A DNA stretch of 25,216 nt. Origin: Chloroflexota bacterium (GTDB lineage: Bacteria; Chloroflexota; Ktedonobacteria; Ktedonobacterales; Ktedonobacteraceae). Shown here piece by piece: positions 15,334-22,077 of this stretch (its first letter is position 1; every line of letters starts with the position of its first letter). The notes below the pieces were generated by a model. It had not been told where the DNA came from. It worked only from the letters and a program-made list of their open reading frames with translations, and made no database searches. The stretch covers positions 1 through 25,216 of the forward strand of contig CADDYT010000087.1 in assembly GCA_902810755.1 (NCBI GenBank), read 5' to 3'. The position numbers were made by a program, and so were the translations under genes.

Positions 15334-16386
15334 GCGCGTGGAGTTGATGGTATCTTGCAGCCGGTAGCGCAACTGGTCGCGGGAGATATGCAGCAGAGCA
15401 GCCGCCTGCACCTGGTTTCCCTGGCAGCGCGCCAGGGCTTCGTGAATAAATTTGCGCTCGATCTCGCCCAGAAAAGCGCGCAGGTCAACGCCTTCGGGCG
15501 GCAGGCTCAGTTGCTGCTGCACTTCATACAGGCGACGGGCGGCATTGCTGCCCCCCTGCCGGATCTCTTCCGGCAGGTCTTCGGGGAGAATCACGTGGTT
15601 ATCGCAGAGGATATGACCGCGTTGAATGACGGCGCGTAACTGGCGTACATTGCCGGGCCAGGAGTAGCGTTGCAGGAGTTCGAGCGCCTGCGGGCTGATA
15701 CGTAGCGGCTCCTCACCCTCAACCGTTTGCAGGCGCAGGAAATGTTTCACCAGCGGCTCGATATCCTCCGGTCGCTCGCGCAGAGGCGGCAGCGTGATGG
15801 TAATGACCTTGAGCCGGTAGAAGAGGTCGTCACGAAACGTTTTGCGGGCGACCGCTGCCTGCAAATCGACATTGGTAGCGGAGATGACGCGCAGGTCAAC
15901 ATGGAGTTCTTTTGTACTGCCAACGCGGCGAAAGCTGCGCGTCTCCAGAAAGCGCAGGAGCTTGGCCTGCAAGACCAGTGGCATGGAGCCGATCTCGTCG
16001 AGGAAGAGCGTCCCGCCATCAGCGCGTAGCAGATAACCTTCCCGCGACACTCTGGCATCGGTGAAGGCCCCCGCCTCGACGCCGAAAAGTTCGGTTTCCA
16101 GCAATGTCTCCGGTATGGCGGCGCAATTGATATCAACGAATGGGCTGGCGGCGCGCCGACCGAGGGCGTGAATCATGCGGGCGATGACATCTTTGCCGGT
16201 GCCGCTCTCGCCCTGCAAAAGCACTGTCGTTGTGGGGTAGGCCGCCACCTGGCGTACCAGCGCGGCAATCTCCTGCATCGCCCTGCTGCGCCCAACCACG
16301 ATCCCCAGCTGCTCGATGGGATCAACCGCATCGATTTGCACCCGTTGCGAGCGTTCCCGCGCCTCATCCCCTCTACTGCCCTGCAT
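15277..16386 (-). CDS. Sigma-54-type AAA+ transcriptional activator
   Basis: A 369-residue bacterial enhancer-binding protein made of an AAA+ domain and a Fis-type DNA-binding helix, without a receiver or sensor domain. Walker A GESGTGKD (59-66); GAFTDA loop (106-111) in place of the canonical GAFTGA; Walker B GGTLFLDEIG (124-133); arginine finger region FRDDLFYRL (184-192); sensor II WPGNVRQL (243-250); C-terminal HTH around CQGNQVQAAALLHISRDQLR (321-340). Residues 352-369 are encoded by a palindromic repeat. The start follows GGGGAGGAG. It lies 59 bases after the DUF4388 gene, which may supply the missing sensory input. Sigma-54 itself is not in the window. Confidence 0.9.
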   Translation of the reverse strand: MQGSRGDEARERSQRVQIDAVDPIEQLGIVVGRSRAMQEIAALVRQVAAYPTTTVLLQGESGTGKDVIARMIHALGRRAASPFVDINCAAIPETLLETELFGVEAGAFTDARVSREGYLLRADGGTLFLDEIGSMPLVLQAKLLRFLETRSFRRVGSTKELHVDLRVISATNVDLQAAVARKTFRDDLFYRLKVITITLPPLRERPEDIEPLVKHFLRLQTVEGEEPLRISPQALELLQRYSWPGNVRQLRAVIQRGHILCDNHVILPEDLPEEIRQGGSNAARRLYEVQQQLSLPPEGVDLRAFLGEIERKFIHEALARCQGNQVQAAALLHISRDQLRYRLQDTINSTRRPPARGGPTLPEQSHRRA

Positions 16387-16435
16387 GAGCCATACTCCTC
16401 CCCATCACACCACCTGGACGAACCGGCCCGGCAGG

Positions 16436-16459
16436 GAGGCGGAATCTAGTTCCCGCCTC
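16436..16459 (-). other. Intercistronic hairpin at the DUF4388 stop
   Basis: GAGGCGGAA (16436-16444) is complementary to TTCCCGCCTC (16450-16459) with one bulge and a 5-base loop that holds the DUF4388 stop codon. It lies between the two genes of the operon and could dampen expression of the AAA+ gene or stabilise the upstream message. Confidence 0.4.
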
Positions 16460-17828
16460 TTACATACATAGTATTCGTTGCGTAGAGGGAGCCGTTCGCG
16501 CTATTGTATTGCAGTTGTGGTAGCGGGTGAGAGCCGGTCACCCAGCCGCGCCCCGGCACAAATATGGCCCCGTTGCCGCCGTTACCCCACTGTGATTGAG
16601 TTTCAAGCTGCCCGGTGATGGGAACAGCGGGAGGGAATGCCTCGGTCATGGGCATCACGTCCGCGTGGAAACCGGCAGGAGCGGCAGAAGCCATATAACC
16701 ACCGTCGGCACCGGCGGCAACCGGCTCGCGACCCGCAGGCATAACGTCATCGCGCACCGGCTGCGGTGAGGCCACCGAGACCAGGCCCATCGCCAGCAGT
16801 TCCCCGGCAAGCTGACAGACCATGCCGGGCATCAAGGCCAGTTCGGTACAGGCCATTTGCAGCGTCCTACGGCCATCTATACGCGTGAGCAGACGCCAGT
16901 GGTCGGGCGTAATCTGCACACGCAGGTTGCTGCCGCGCACAGCGGAGAGATCAGCCGCGACCAGAACGGTATCGTGCTGTAAAAACGAGATATCGACGTG
17001 CGTGGGCAAAACAGGATTGGCGACAGGTACAGGCATCAGTGGATCAAATTCAGGCTGCGCGGGCGGCGCAAGCAGAGATTGATAGGGCTGAGCCTGTGAC
17101 AGCGATGATGATTGAGAAGGGCCGGGATCACCAGTAAGGTTGATAGCGGATAGCGACGATTCCGGGAGATCAGGAACCAGAGATGGATACTGCGTTTCCG
17201 GTTCATTGATAGATTGCGTGGCCTCAAAAAGCGTTGGCGCGCCGACAATTGCGGTGTGGACGGTTTCTTGCTGTGAAATCGCCTGTGCCTGTGCAGAAAG
17301 CGCGGGCTGCGGCTCAGACGGCCCTTCAAGGATAGAGACCGCTGCGCGGGCAGGGACAGAAGCAGGCAGAGATGAGAGCAGCGTCGCAAACGAGAGCGAA
17401 ACCAGGAGACGACCGGCTGGCGGCGATACCTCTTCCTCAAAATAGAGTTCCCCGTCCGTCCACGTCAGCAGTTCCTGTAATACCTGAGAGGCCTCTTTCG
17501 CGGCCCACGCGCGCAGCGATTCACGTTCGACATGGCCGAGGTCCATCAAGGTAATCACCAGGCGCGTCTCGTTGGGAAATGATTCGCCGCTGGCCTGAAT
17601 CGCTTCTTGAAGGGTCTGCGCTGAAATAATCTGACTCTGTACTAACCGTTCCCCCAGTGGGATGCTGGCCTGCTGCCCGTCGATACAGAGGAGCCGACCG
17701 GTCCGAAAATAGAGGTCAACCCGGCGTGTCGCTTGCTGTATCCTGAACAGCCCCGTCTTTTCATGATCCTCAATACGCTGCAGGACGAGCGCGAGGCTAA
17801 ACTGTTCCAACGTACCTATGAGTGACAC
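16446..17828 (-). CDS. DUF4388 domain-containing protein
   Basis: A 460-residue protein. Residues 1-145 are a DUF4388 (PatA N-terminal-like) domain: MSLIGTLEQFSLALVLQRIE, then TGLFRIQ, LYFRTGRLLCIDGQ and DGELYFEE in the family order. Residues about 150-280 form a Ser/Pro/Gln-rich, probably disordered linker. A second small helical domain follows (about 290-355, LTRIDGRRTLQMACTELAL), resembling a winged-helix segment often found with DUF4388. The tail is Gly/Asn-rich. The start is GTG with only a weak GGTGA SD. DUF4388 proteins are typically found near two-component and gliding or surface-signalling genes. Its position upstream of an input-less AAA+ activator suggests it works as that protein's regulator. 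Confidence 0.85.
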   Translation of the reverse strand: MSLIGTLEQFSLALVLQRIEDHEKTGLFRIQQATRRVDLYFRTGRLLCIDGQQASIPLGERLVQSQIISAQTLQEAIQASGESFPNETRLVITLMDLGHVERESLRAWAAKEASQVLQELLTWTDGELYFEEEVSPPAGRLLVSLSFATLLSSLPASVPARAAVSILEGPSEPQPALSAQAQAISQQETVHTAIVGAPTLFEATQSINEPETQYPSLVPDLPESSLSAINLTGDPGPSQSSSLSQAQPYQSLLAPPAQPEFDPLMPVPVANPVLPTHVDISFLQHDTVLVAADLSAVRGSNLRVQITPDHWRLLTRIDGRRTLQMACTELALMPGMVCQLAGELLAMGLVSVASPQPVRDDVMPAGREPVAAGADGGYMASAAPAGFHADVMPMTEAFPPAVPITGQLETQSQWGNGGNGAIFVPGRGWVTGSHPLPQLQYNSANGSLYATNTMYVRGGN

Positions 17829-18012
17829 AATAAATCACCGTCCGTCCAGAAACGGCCCCCGCTGCCCCGCCCCGCTTTGCCCACACGCAGAGCAGAGCCA
17901 TCAATGCCATACAAGACACAGGCAGCCAGGAGTCCCCTACGAAAGCCGCAATACAACGATATCGTTCTCAACCAGACCAGAATCCATCAAAGGAAGGCGC
18001 CTCCGGGCCGGG

Positions 18013-18096
18013 CGGAGGGAGAGGGATTCGAACCCCCGGGGCTGTTAACCCAGCTGTTTTCAAGACAGCCGCAATAGACCACTCTGCCATCCCTCC
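18013..18096 (-). tRNA. tRNA-Ser (anticodon UGA)
   Basis: An 84-base cloverleaf with a long variable arm. The acceptor GGAGGGA (5' end at 18096) pairs with TCCCTCC (18014-18020 on the opposite strand). The anticodon stem GCTGT/ACAGC encloses CTTGAAA, giving anticodon TGA. The variable arm runs around GGGTTAACAGCCCC and the T arm contains GGGTTCGAATCCC. CCA is not encoded. A promoter lies about 100 bases upstream on the same strand. Confidence 0.95.
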
Positions 18097-18201
18097 GCGA
18101 AACGCTACTTCAATCAAGCCAGATTCCCTGTATGGAATCTTCTCAAAAACGGCCTGAACAGGCGCGCCAGGGCGGAACAGTACGTAATCCAGCCCTCTTT
18201 T

Positions 18202-18230
18202 ATGGTACTCTGTGGGTAGGGAAAAGTCAA
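18202..18230 (-). promoter_or_regulatory. Promoter of tRNA-Ser (TTGACT-N17-TACCAT)
   Basis: On the minus strand TTGACT (18225-18230) and TACCAT (18202-18207) are 17 bases apart. The transcript would begin near 18195 and carry about 100 bases of 5' leader, including a 7-bp hairpin at 18120-18139 (AGATTCC-N6-GGAATCT), before the tRNA. Confidence 0.6.
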
Positions 18231-18234
18231 CCCC

Positions 18235-18263
18235 TTGCGCCTTTTCTGTGACTTTGGTATAGT
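18235..18263 (+). promoter_or_regulatory. Possible plus-strand promoter (TTGCGC-N17-TATAGT)
   Basis: TTGCGC (18235-18240) and TATAGT (18258-18263) with a 17-base spacer point into the small minus-strand gene at 18289-18564. There is no plus-strand gene until 18699, so a transcript would be antisense to that gene. The -35 is a partial match only. Confidence 0.35.
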
Positions 18264-18288
18264 TTGCTCATCAATACCTGTGCCGCCA

Positions 18289-18564
18289 TTACCGCTTTTC
18301 CCCTTCTTTGCTCTCCTGCATGCTTCCAGAATTTCCCTGCTCCCTGCTTTCAAACTGTATCTCCCCTTCCGGCCGCCGGTGTCCCATACTGAACCCGCCG
18401 GGAAACGCCCTGAAGTGTACCTCTGGCAAATGTGGGTGGGCCGCAACCCAGGTACACGCCCGTTCTCTGGCGTGTTGCTCATTAAAGGCGTAAACATGGG
18501 TCAACTCGCTCCGTTTTCCATCCGTCGCGTGTATCACCCACAGCGTCCATTTCGTATTATCCAT
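18289..18564 (-). CDS. Hypothetical protein, 91 aa
   Basis: A small soluble protein beginning MDNTKWTLWVIHATDGKRSE, with a Trp/His-rich N-terminal half (TWVAAHPHLPEVHFRAFPGG) and a Glu/Ser/Gly-rich tail (about 65-91) that looks disordered. The start has a good SD (AAGGGAGACATAGC) and a TTGACA promoter 60-90 bases upstream. No family was recognised. It is divergent from the XRE gene, sharing a control region, and lies in a small patch between tRNA-Ser and serS that looks accessory. Confidence 0.6.
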   Translation of the reverse strand: MDNTKWTLWVIHATDGKRSELTHVYAFNEQHARERACTWVAAHPHLPEVHFRAFPGGFSMGHRRPEGEIQFESREQGNSGSMQESKEGEKR

Positions 18565-18623
18565 GCTATGTCTCCCTTCTAAGTGGTATCTTTACAGGAG
18601 TTGCTTTGTAGATATCTCTTTTA

Positions 18624-18673
18624 AGAGTACACTTTTGTGGTGGCTTTTGTCAAGAACCTCTTTTGTGTACAAT
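18624..18673. promoter_or_regulatory. Divergent promoter/operator region of XRE gene
   Basis: For the minus-strand gene, TTGACA (18648-18653) and TACTCT (18624-18629) lie 18 bases apart. For the XRE gene, TACAAT (18668-18673) is a good -10. CTTTTGT is repeated at 18632, 18644 and 18660, and GTACAC (18627-18632) mirrors GTGTAC (18665-18670). The repeats cover both promoters and are the likely binding site of the XRE protein. Confidence 0.5.
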
Positions 18674-18698
18674 CTGCAAAAATATATGGATGGCATGA

Positions 18699-18917
18699 AT
18701 GACAGTACGTTTACGAGTCAAGGAAATCGCACAATCAAAGGGGATTAGCCAGGGGAAGCTTTCACGCCTCTCAGATGTATCCCTCAACACCATTCGGCGC
18801 ATCTGGCATGACGAAGGACACGTCACTAACACTGATATTCTTGAAAGGCTGGCGCGGGCCCTGGGAGTGCGTGTGGCCGATTTATTCGAGGAAATACCCG
18901 ACGAGAAAACTATCTGA
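18699..18917 (+). CDS. Cro/C1-type (XRE) helix-turn-helix regulator
   Basis: A 72-residue DNA-binding protein made almost only of one HTH domain. RLRVKEIAQSKGISQGKLSRLSDVSLNTIRRIW (4-36) holds the first three helices with the recognition helix at SLNTIRRIW. The region DILERLARALGVRVADLFEE (46-65) is the standard C-terminal part of the fold. This type of short XRE protein, whose members often begin 'MIRLRVKEVA', is frequent in Ktedonobacteria and cyanobacteria. The SD is weak (GGATGG). It probably represses itself and the divergent 91-aa gene. A truncated paralogue follows after one base. Confidence 0.88.
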   Translation: MTVRLRVKEIAQSKGISQGKLSRLSDVSLNTIRRIWHDEGHVTNTDILERLARALGVRVADLFEEIPDEKTI

Positions 18918-18918
18918 T

Positions 18919-18966
18919 ATGATACGACTACGTGTGAAGGAAGTTGCTAGAGAGAAGGGTATGAGC
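18919..18966 (+). pseudogene. Truncated second XRE regulator
   Basis: The ATG at 18919, one base after the stop of the XRE gene, opens MIRLRVKEVAREKGMS, clearly homologous to RLRVKEIAQSKGIS in its neighbour. After this the homology stops and the frame runs into the serS 3' end on the opposite strand. The break coincides with AGCATGACACGTCCC (18964-18978), a 15-base sequence also present in the REP-like hairpin at 23381-23395. No helix 2 or recognition helix remains, so the gene is dead. Confidence 0.75.
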
Positions 18967-18995
18967 ATGACACGTCCCAGGCCAATTTTCAAAGA

Positions 18996-20261
18996 TTACT
19001 CTGGTGTCAGGAGCGAGGTTCCCATGAAGGGGCGCAGCACTTTGGGGACGATGACGGTGCCGTCGGCCTGCTGGTAGGTTTCGAGAATGGCGGCGATGGT
19101 GCGCCCGATAGCAAGGGCGGAGCCGTTGAGCGTGTGGACGTAGTCGGCGCGGCTATTGCTGCTCGGACGATATTTGATGTTTGCGCGTCGCGCCTGGAAG
19201 GCTTCACAGTTGCTGATGGAGGAGATTTCCACGAAGGTTTCCTGCGCAGGCATCCAGACCTCCAGGTCAATCGTTCTGGCGGAGGAAAAGGGGAGATTGG
19301 GGGCGCAGAGTTCGACGGCGCGATAGTGCAGTTCCAGGCGTTGCAGGATGGATTCGGCATGGCGCACCATCTGCTCCAGCGCATCGTAGGATTCTTCGGG
19401 CGCGACAAGCTGAAAAAGCTCGACTTTGTTGAACTGGTGCAGGCGCAGCAGGCCGCGCGTCTGCCTTGAGGCCGAGCCTGCCTCGCGTCGGAAGGCAGTC
19501 GTCCAGGCTACGTAGCGCAGTGGCAGCGTGCCAGCAGGCAGGATGCTATCGCTATGCAGGCCGACGAGCGGAACTTCGGCGGTCGGGTTCAAAAAGAGTT
19601 CGTCGGCGGTGCAGAGGTATGCCTGATCCTCAAATTTGGGGAGTTGGCCTGCCGCCTGCATGACGGAGCGGCGGGCCAGAAACGGGGGCAACACTTCCGT
19701 ATAGCCATGTTCCTGTGTATGCACATCGAGCATGAAGGTCATCAAGGCACGTTCCAGGCGCGCGCCCATCCCGCGCATGGTCACAAAGCGGCTGCCGGCC
19801 ACTTTGACGCCGCTCTCGGCATCGAAAAGGCGCAGGCGCTGGCCCAGTTCGGCGTGCGTTCGCGGCTGATAGTAAAAAGAGACAGGCTCTCCCCGGCGCC
19901 GTAGTTCGCGATCCTGCGCGCCCTTGCCGCCCGCGATGCTCTGATGCGGCATGTTGGGCAGGCGCAGCAACAGGAATTGCAGGCGAGTTTCGATATCGGC
20001 CAACTGCGCCTCCCGCTGTTGCAGGTCGCCGGTAATCCCTTTGATTTGCCTGTTGACCGGTGCGCGTCTCTCCTGGGTCGTGCTGCGCACCGCCTCTTTG
20101 AGCGGCTTCAGCGTGCTATAGAGTTCATCGCGGCTCGCCAGTACGCTACGTCGCTGCTCCGCCAGGTACAGAATCTCGTCAATCTGCTGCTCTTCACAGC
20201 GGCGGCGCAACCCCTCGCGCACAACGTCCGGGTACTTACAAATAAAATCCAGATTAAGCAT
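18996..20261 (-). CDS. serS: Serine--tRNA ligase (divergent)
   Basis: A 421-residue class II aminoacyl-tRNA synthetase that charges tRNA-Ser. The N-terminal coiled-coil arm (about 25-100) binds the long variable arm of the tRNA. The catalytic core has GYTEVLPPFL (186-195), the serine-site TAEV (227-230), motif 2 FRREAGSASRQTRG (257-270) and motif 3 LNGSALAIGRTIAAILE (378-394). Several normally conserved positions differ: motif 2 usually reads AGSAGRDTRG, GTGQLPKF is AAGQLPKF here, and SSCSNC is SSISNC. It may therefore be a second, specialised or inhibitor-tolerant copy. No SD is present; TGT-TATACT ends 6 bases before the ATG, suggesting a leaderless transcript. A tRNA-Ser(UGA) gene lies 0.9 kb downstream on the same strand. 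Confidence 0.93.
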   Translation of the reverse strand: MLNLDFICKYPDVVREGLRRRCEEQQIDEILYLAEQRRSVLASRDELYSTLKPLKEAVRSTTQERRAPVNRQIKGITGDLQQREAQLADIETRLQFLLLRLPNMPHQSIAGGKGAQDRELRRRGEPVSFYYQPRTHAELGQRLRLFDAESGVKVAGSRFVTMRGMGARLERALMTFMLDVHTQEHGYTEVLPPFLARRSVMQAAGQLPKFEDQAYLCTADELFLNPTAEVPLVGLHSDSILPAGTLPLRYVAWTTAFRREAGSASRQTRGLLRLHQFNKVELFQLVAPEESYDALEQMVRHAESILQRLELHYRAVELCAPNLPFSSARTIDLEVWMPAQETFVEISSISNCEAFQARRANIKYRPSSNSRADYVHTLNGSALAIGRTIAAILETYQQADGTVIVPKVLRPFMGTSLLTPE

Positions 20262-20267
20262 GTTCTC

Positions 20268-20276
20268 AGTATAACA
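20268..20276 (-). promoter_or_regulatory. Extended -10 of serS, leaderless arrangement
   Basis: On the minus strand TGT-TATACT occupies 20268-20276, an extended -10 element. Six bases (GAGAAC) separate it from the serS ATG, so transcription should start at or next to the A of the start codon. No SD-like sequence lies at the usual distance. Confidence 0.6.
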
Positions 20277-20407
20277 TATTCCTTATTTTCTCTAGCCCTT
20301 GTCGCGACTTACCTTACGCCATACAATGGAATGGGATAGCATAGACCACAGTAAGCCTTCTGATAAGTAGAACGCAGGCAGAGGCCATTTATCAAGGAGT
20401 AGTTTTC

Positions 20408-20518
20408 TTGCAGGACGTTGTGTTTGCCATCAATGCTCCCTTAACGGGTATTCGCAACATTGCTGATGACGTGAAATACGATCTGACAGACGCTCTGGAA
20501 GGAGTCACCGGCGCATGA
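20408..20518 (+). CDS. Short ORF, 36 aa, translationally coupled to epimerase gene
   Basis: A TTG-start frame preceded by AAGGAG (20394-20399) with an 8-base spacing. It encodes LQDVVFAINAPLTGIRNIAD, continues to DALEGVTGA, and its TGA overlaps the ATG of the next gene as ATGA. The combination of SD, spacing and overlap is what a real coupled cistron shows. The protein is acidic with an alternating hydrophobic start; no family was recognised. It might be a leader peptide, a real small protein or the degenerate end of a lost gene. Confidence 0.45.
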   Translation: MQDVVFAINAPLTGIRNIADDVKYDLTDALEGVTGA

Positions 20519-21348
20519 ACGAAACGATGCCGTTGCTTTGCTCCACCGGAGCCTTTAGTCGCTACCCGGATTATACCAGTTATCACGCGACGCTGACCTA
20601 TGGGCCGCAACTGGACGCGGACGGCTTCGAGTTGATGTTTTACCCTGAATGGGCAAGCAACCTCGACGAAATCGCTGCCCAACTCAAAGGGTCAGGGCTG
20701 CGTTTCCCGGCGCTGCACGCGGAAAAGAGCGTGGGGACGGCGCTGGGCAGCTTGCAGGAAGAGGAACGCGCGCAGGGGCTGCGCATGCTGGAGGCGAATG
20801 CTCGCCTGGGCCGCGCGCTCGGAGCGCATCTGCTCGTCCTGCACCTGTGGGGCTGGCCCGAACTGGATGACCGGCTCGACATCAACCTGCAATGCCTGGG
20901 CCGCTGCCTCGATCTGGCCGAAGCTTACGGGCTGGAACTGGCGGTCGAAACCATCCCCGCCCGCCAGGCCGACCCCTTGAGCAACGTTCGCCGCGCCATC
21001 GAGCAGGATGCGCGGGCAAAGGTTGCGCTGGACACCGAATTTCTCGCCCGCTACGGGCAGCTTGATGAAGCGTTAGCGGCAGAGTGGCTCTGGCGGGAAC
21101 CGCTTGTGCGCCATATCCACATCAAAGATTTCGATAGCGCGCTCTTCTCGCGCGAGAACAACCGCCGCTACCTCCACCCCGGCGAGGGCGAGATCGATTT
21201 CGCCCGTGTCTTTGCCGCCCTCAAAGCGCGCAACTTTCACGGCAACATCAGCCTGGAAGCCTCGGCTATCAACGCCGACGGCATCGTAGACATCCCGCGC
21301 ATTCAGCAAAGCCTGTCTCTGCTGTGCAGGCTGATTGACAGTGGCTAA
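20515..21348 (+). CDS. Sugar phosphate isomerase/epimerase-like TIM barrel
   Basis: A 277-residue protein of the xylose isomerase-like TIM-barrel superfamily (PF01261, AP endonuclease family 2). Barrel strands and probable metal ligands can be followed: DGFELMFYPEW (about 36-46), PALHAEKS, LLVLHLWGWPE (about 106-116), LAVETIPARQ (about 141-150), KVALDTEFLARYG (about 167-179), VRHIHIKDFDS (about 195-205), and the last strand HGNISLEAS. The E, D, H and E residues in these strands match the usual divalent-metal site. The start is fixed by GGAAGGAG and by ATGA overlap with the preceding short ORF. The substrate is unknown. DUF402 and HAD phosphatase genes follow on the same strand. Confidence 0.85.
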   Translation: MNETMPLLCSTGAFSRYPDYTSYHATLTYGPQLDADGFELMFYPEWASNLDEIAAQLKGSGLRFPALHAEKSVGTALGSLQEEERAQGLRMLEANARLGRALGAHLLVLHLWGWPELDDRLDINLQCLGRCLDLAEAYGLELAVETIPARQADPLSNVRRAIEQDARAKVALDTEFLARYGQLDEALAAEWLWREPLVRHIHIKDFDSALFSRENNRRYLHPGEGEIDFARVFAALKARNFHGNISLEASAINADGIVDIPRIQQSLSLLCRLIDSG

Positions 21349-21423
21349 TAATTTGCACGCACAGAGAGCCATGCGCTACACTATCTTAAGATTTCAGAGA
21401 AGGCAGGAGGGCCACATCAGATA

Positions 21424-21903
21424 ATGGGAGAACGCACGGTAACGGTGGTGAAACTGAACCCCGCCGGGGAGGCAAAAATCCAGTATCAGGGCAAGGTGCT
21501 GCAAGAGACGCCTGATGGAGTGGTACTGCTGGCCTACTGGCGAATGGCGGCGAAAGACCTGGGCTACACGGTCTTTGAGCCGGGCGACCGCTTTACCGAA
21601 TATTACTTTCGCCATCGCTGGTATAACATCTTTGATATTGCCGACGCGGAGGGCAGGCGCAAAGGCTGGTACTGCAATATCGCCGAGCCAGCCGTGATTA
21701 GCGAACAGCGCATCGAGCAGGTTGACCTCTTGCTGGATGTCTGGGTTGACCCGGCTGGTAATATTCAGGTACTGGATGAAGACGAATTTGCCGCCGACAC
21801 CACGCTCAGCAACGAGCAACGCCAGGGGGCGCGGCAGGGATTACAGAACCTGTTGCAAAGCATCGCGGCGCAAGAGCAGCCATTCACCTATACAACAGAT
21901 TGA
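21424..21903 (+). CDS. DUF402 domain-containing protein
   Basis: A 159-residue cytosolic protein of the DUF402 family (PF04167). The defining stretch is YRHRWYNIFDI-like followed by GRRKGWYCNIAEPA (about 79-92), IEQVDLLLDVWVDPAGN and VLDEDEF (about 98-124), which supply the acidic metal-binding residues seen in FomD and nucleoside di/triphosphatases of this fold. It may be a nucleotide phosphatase; the substrate is unknown. AGGAGG is 13 bases before the ATG, a little far. It follows the epimerase-like gene by 75 bases, probably in one operon. Confidence 0.85.
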   Translation: MGERTVTVVKLNPAGEAKIQYQGKVLQETPDGVVLLAYWRMAAKDLGYTVFEPGDRFTEYYFRHRWYNIFDIADAEGRRKGWYCNIAEPAVISEQRIEQVDLLLDVWVDPAGNIQVLDEDEFAADTTLSNEQRQGARQGLQNLLQSIAAQEQPFTYTTD

Positions 21904-21920
21904 CTTTGACGAACGTGGAG

Positions 21921-22008
21921 GTGTCATGCTGAGCGCGGGCGCAGCATCTGATCGCGCCATACTGAGCGATAGGTTGCCCGGATGCTGCGCCCGCGCTCAG
22001 CATGACAC
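21921..22008. repeat. 28-bp perfect inverted repeat (REP-like)
   Basis: Arms 21921-21948 and 21981-22008 are perfectly complementary, GC-rich and start/end in GTGTCATGCT...AGCATGACAC. The loop is 32 bases. The sequence resembles the CATGCTGAGCG-type repeats common in this group, and its outer edge is shared with 23360-23389. It sits between the co-directional DUF402 and HAD genes, 17 bases after the DUF402 stop, so it probably separates or stabilises their messages. Confidence 0.8.
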
Positions 22009-22077
22009 TTCTACGAAAATATTTGCCAATTTTGACCCTGAAAGTTCCTGATACAGGATAGATTGTGACTATAAGAA

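Noticed and set aside
20262..20407. T-box riboswitch or other leader for serS
   Set aside because: The -10 lies next to the start codon, leaving no leader for such a structure.
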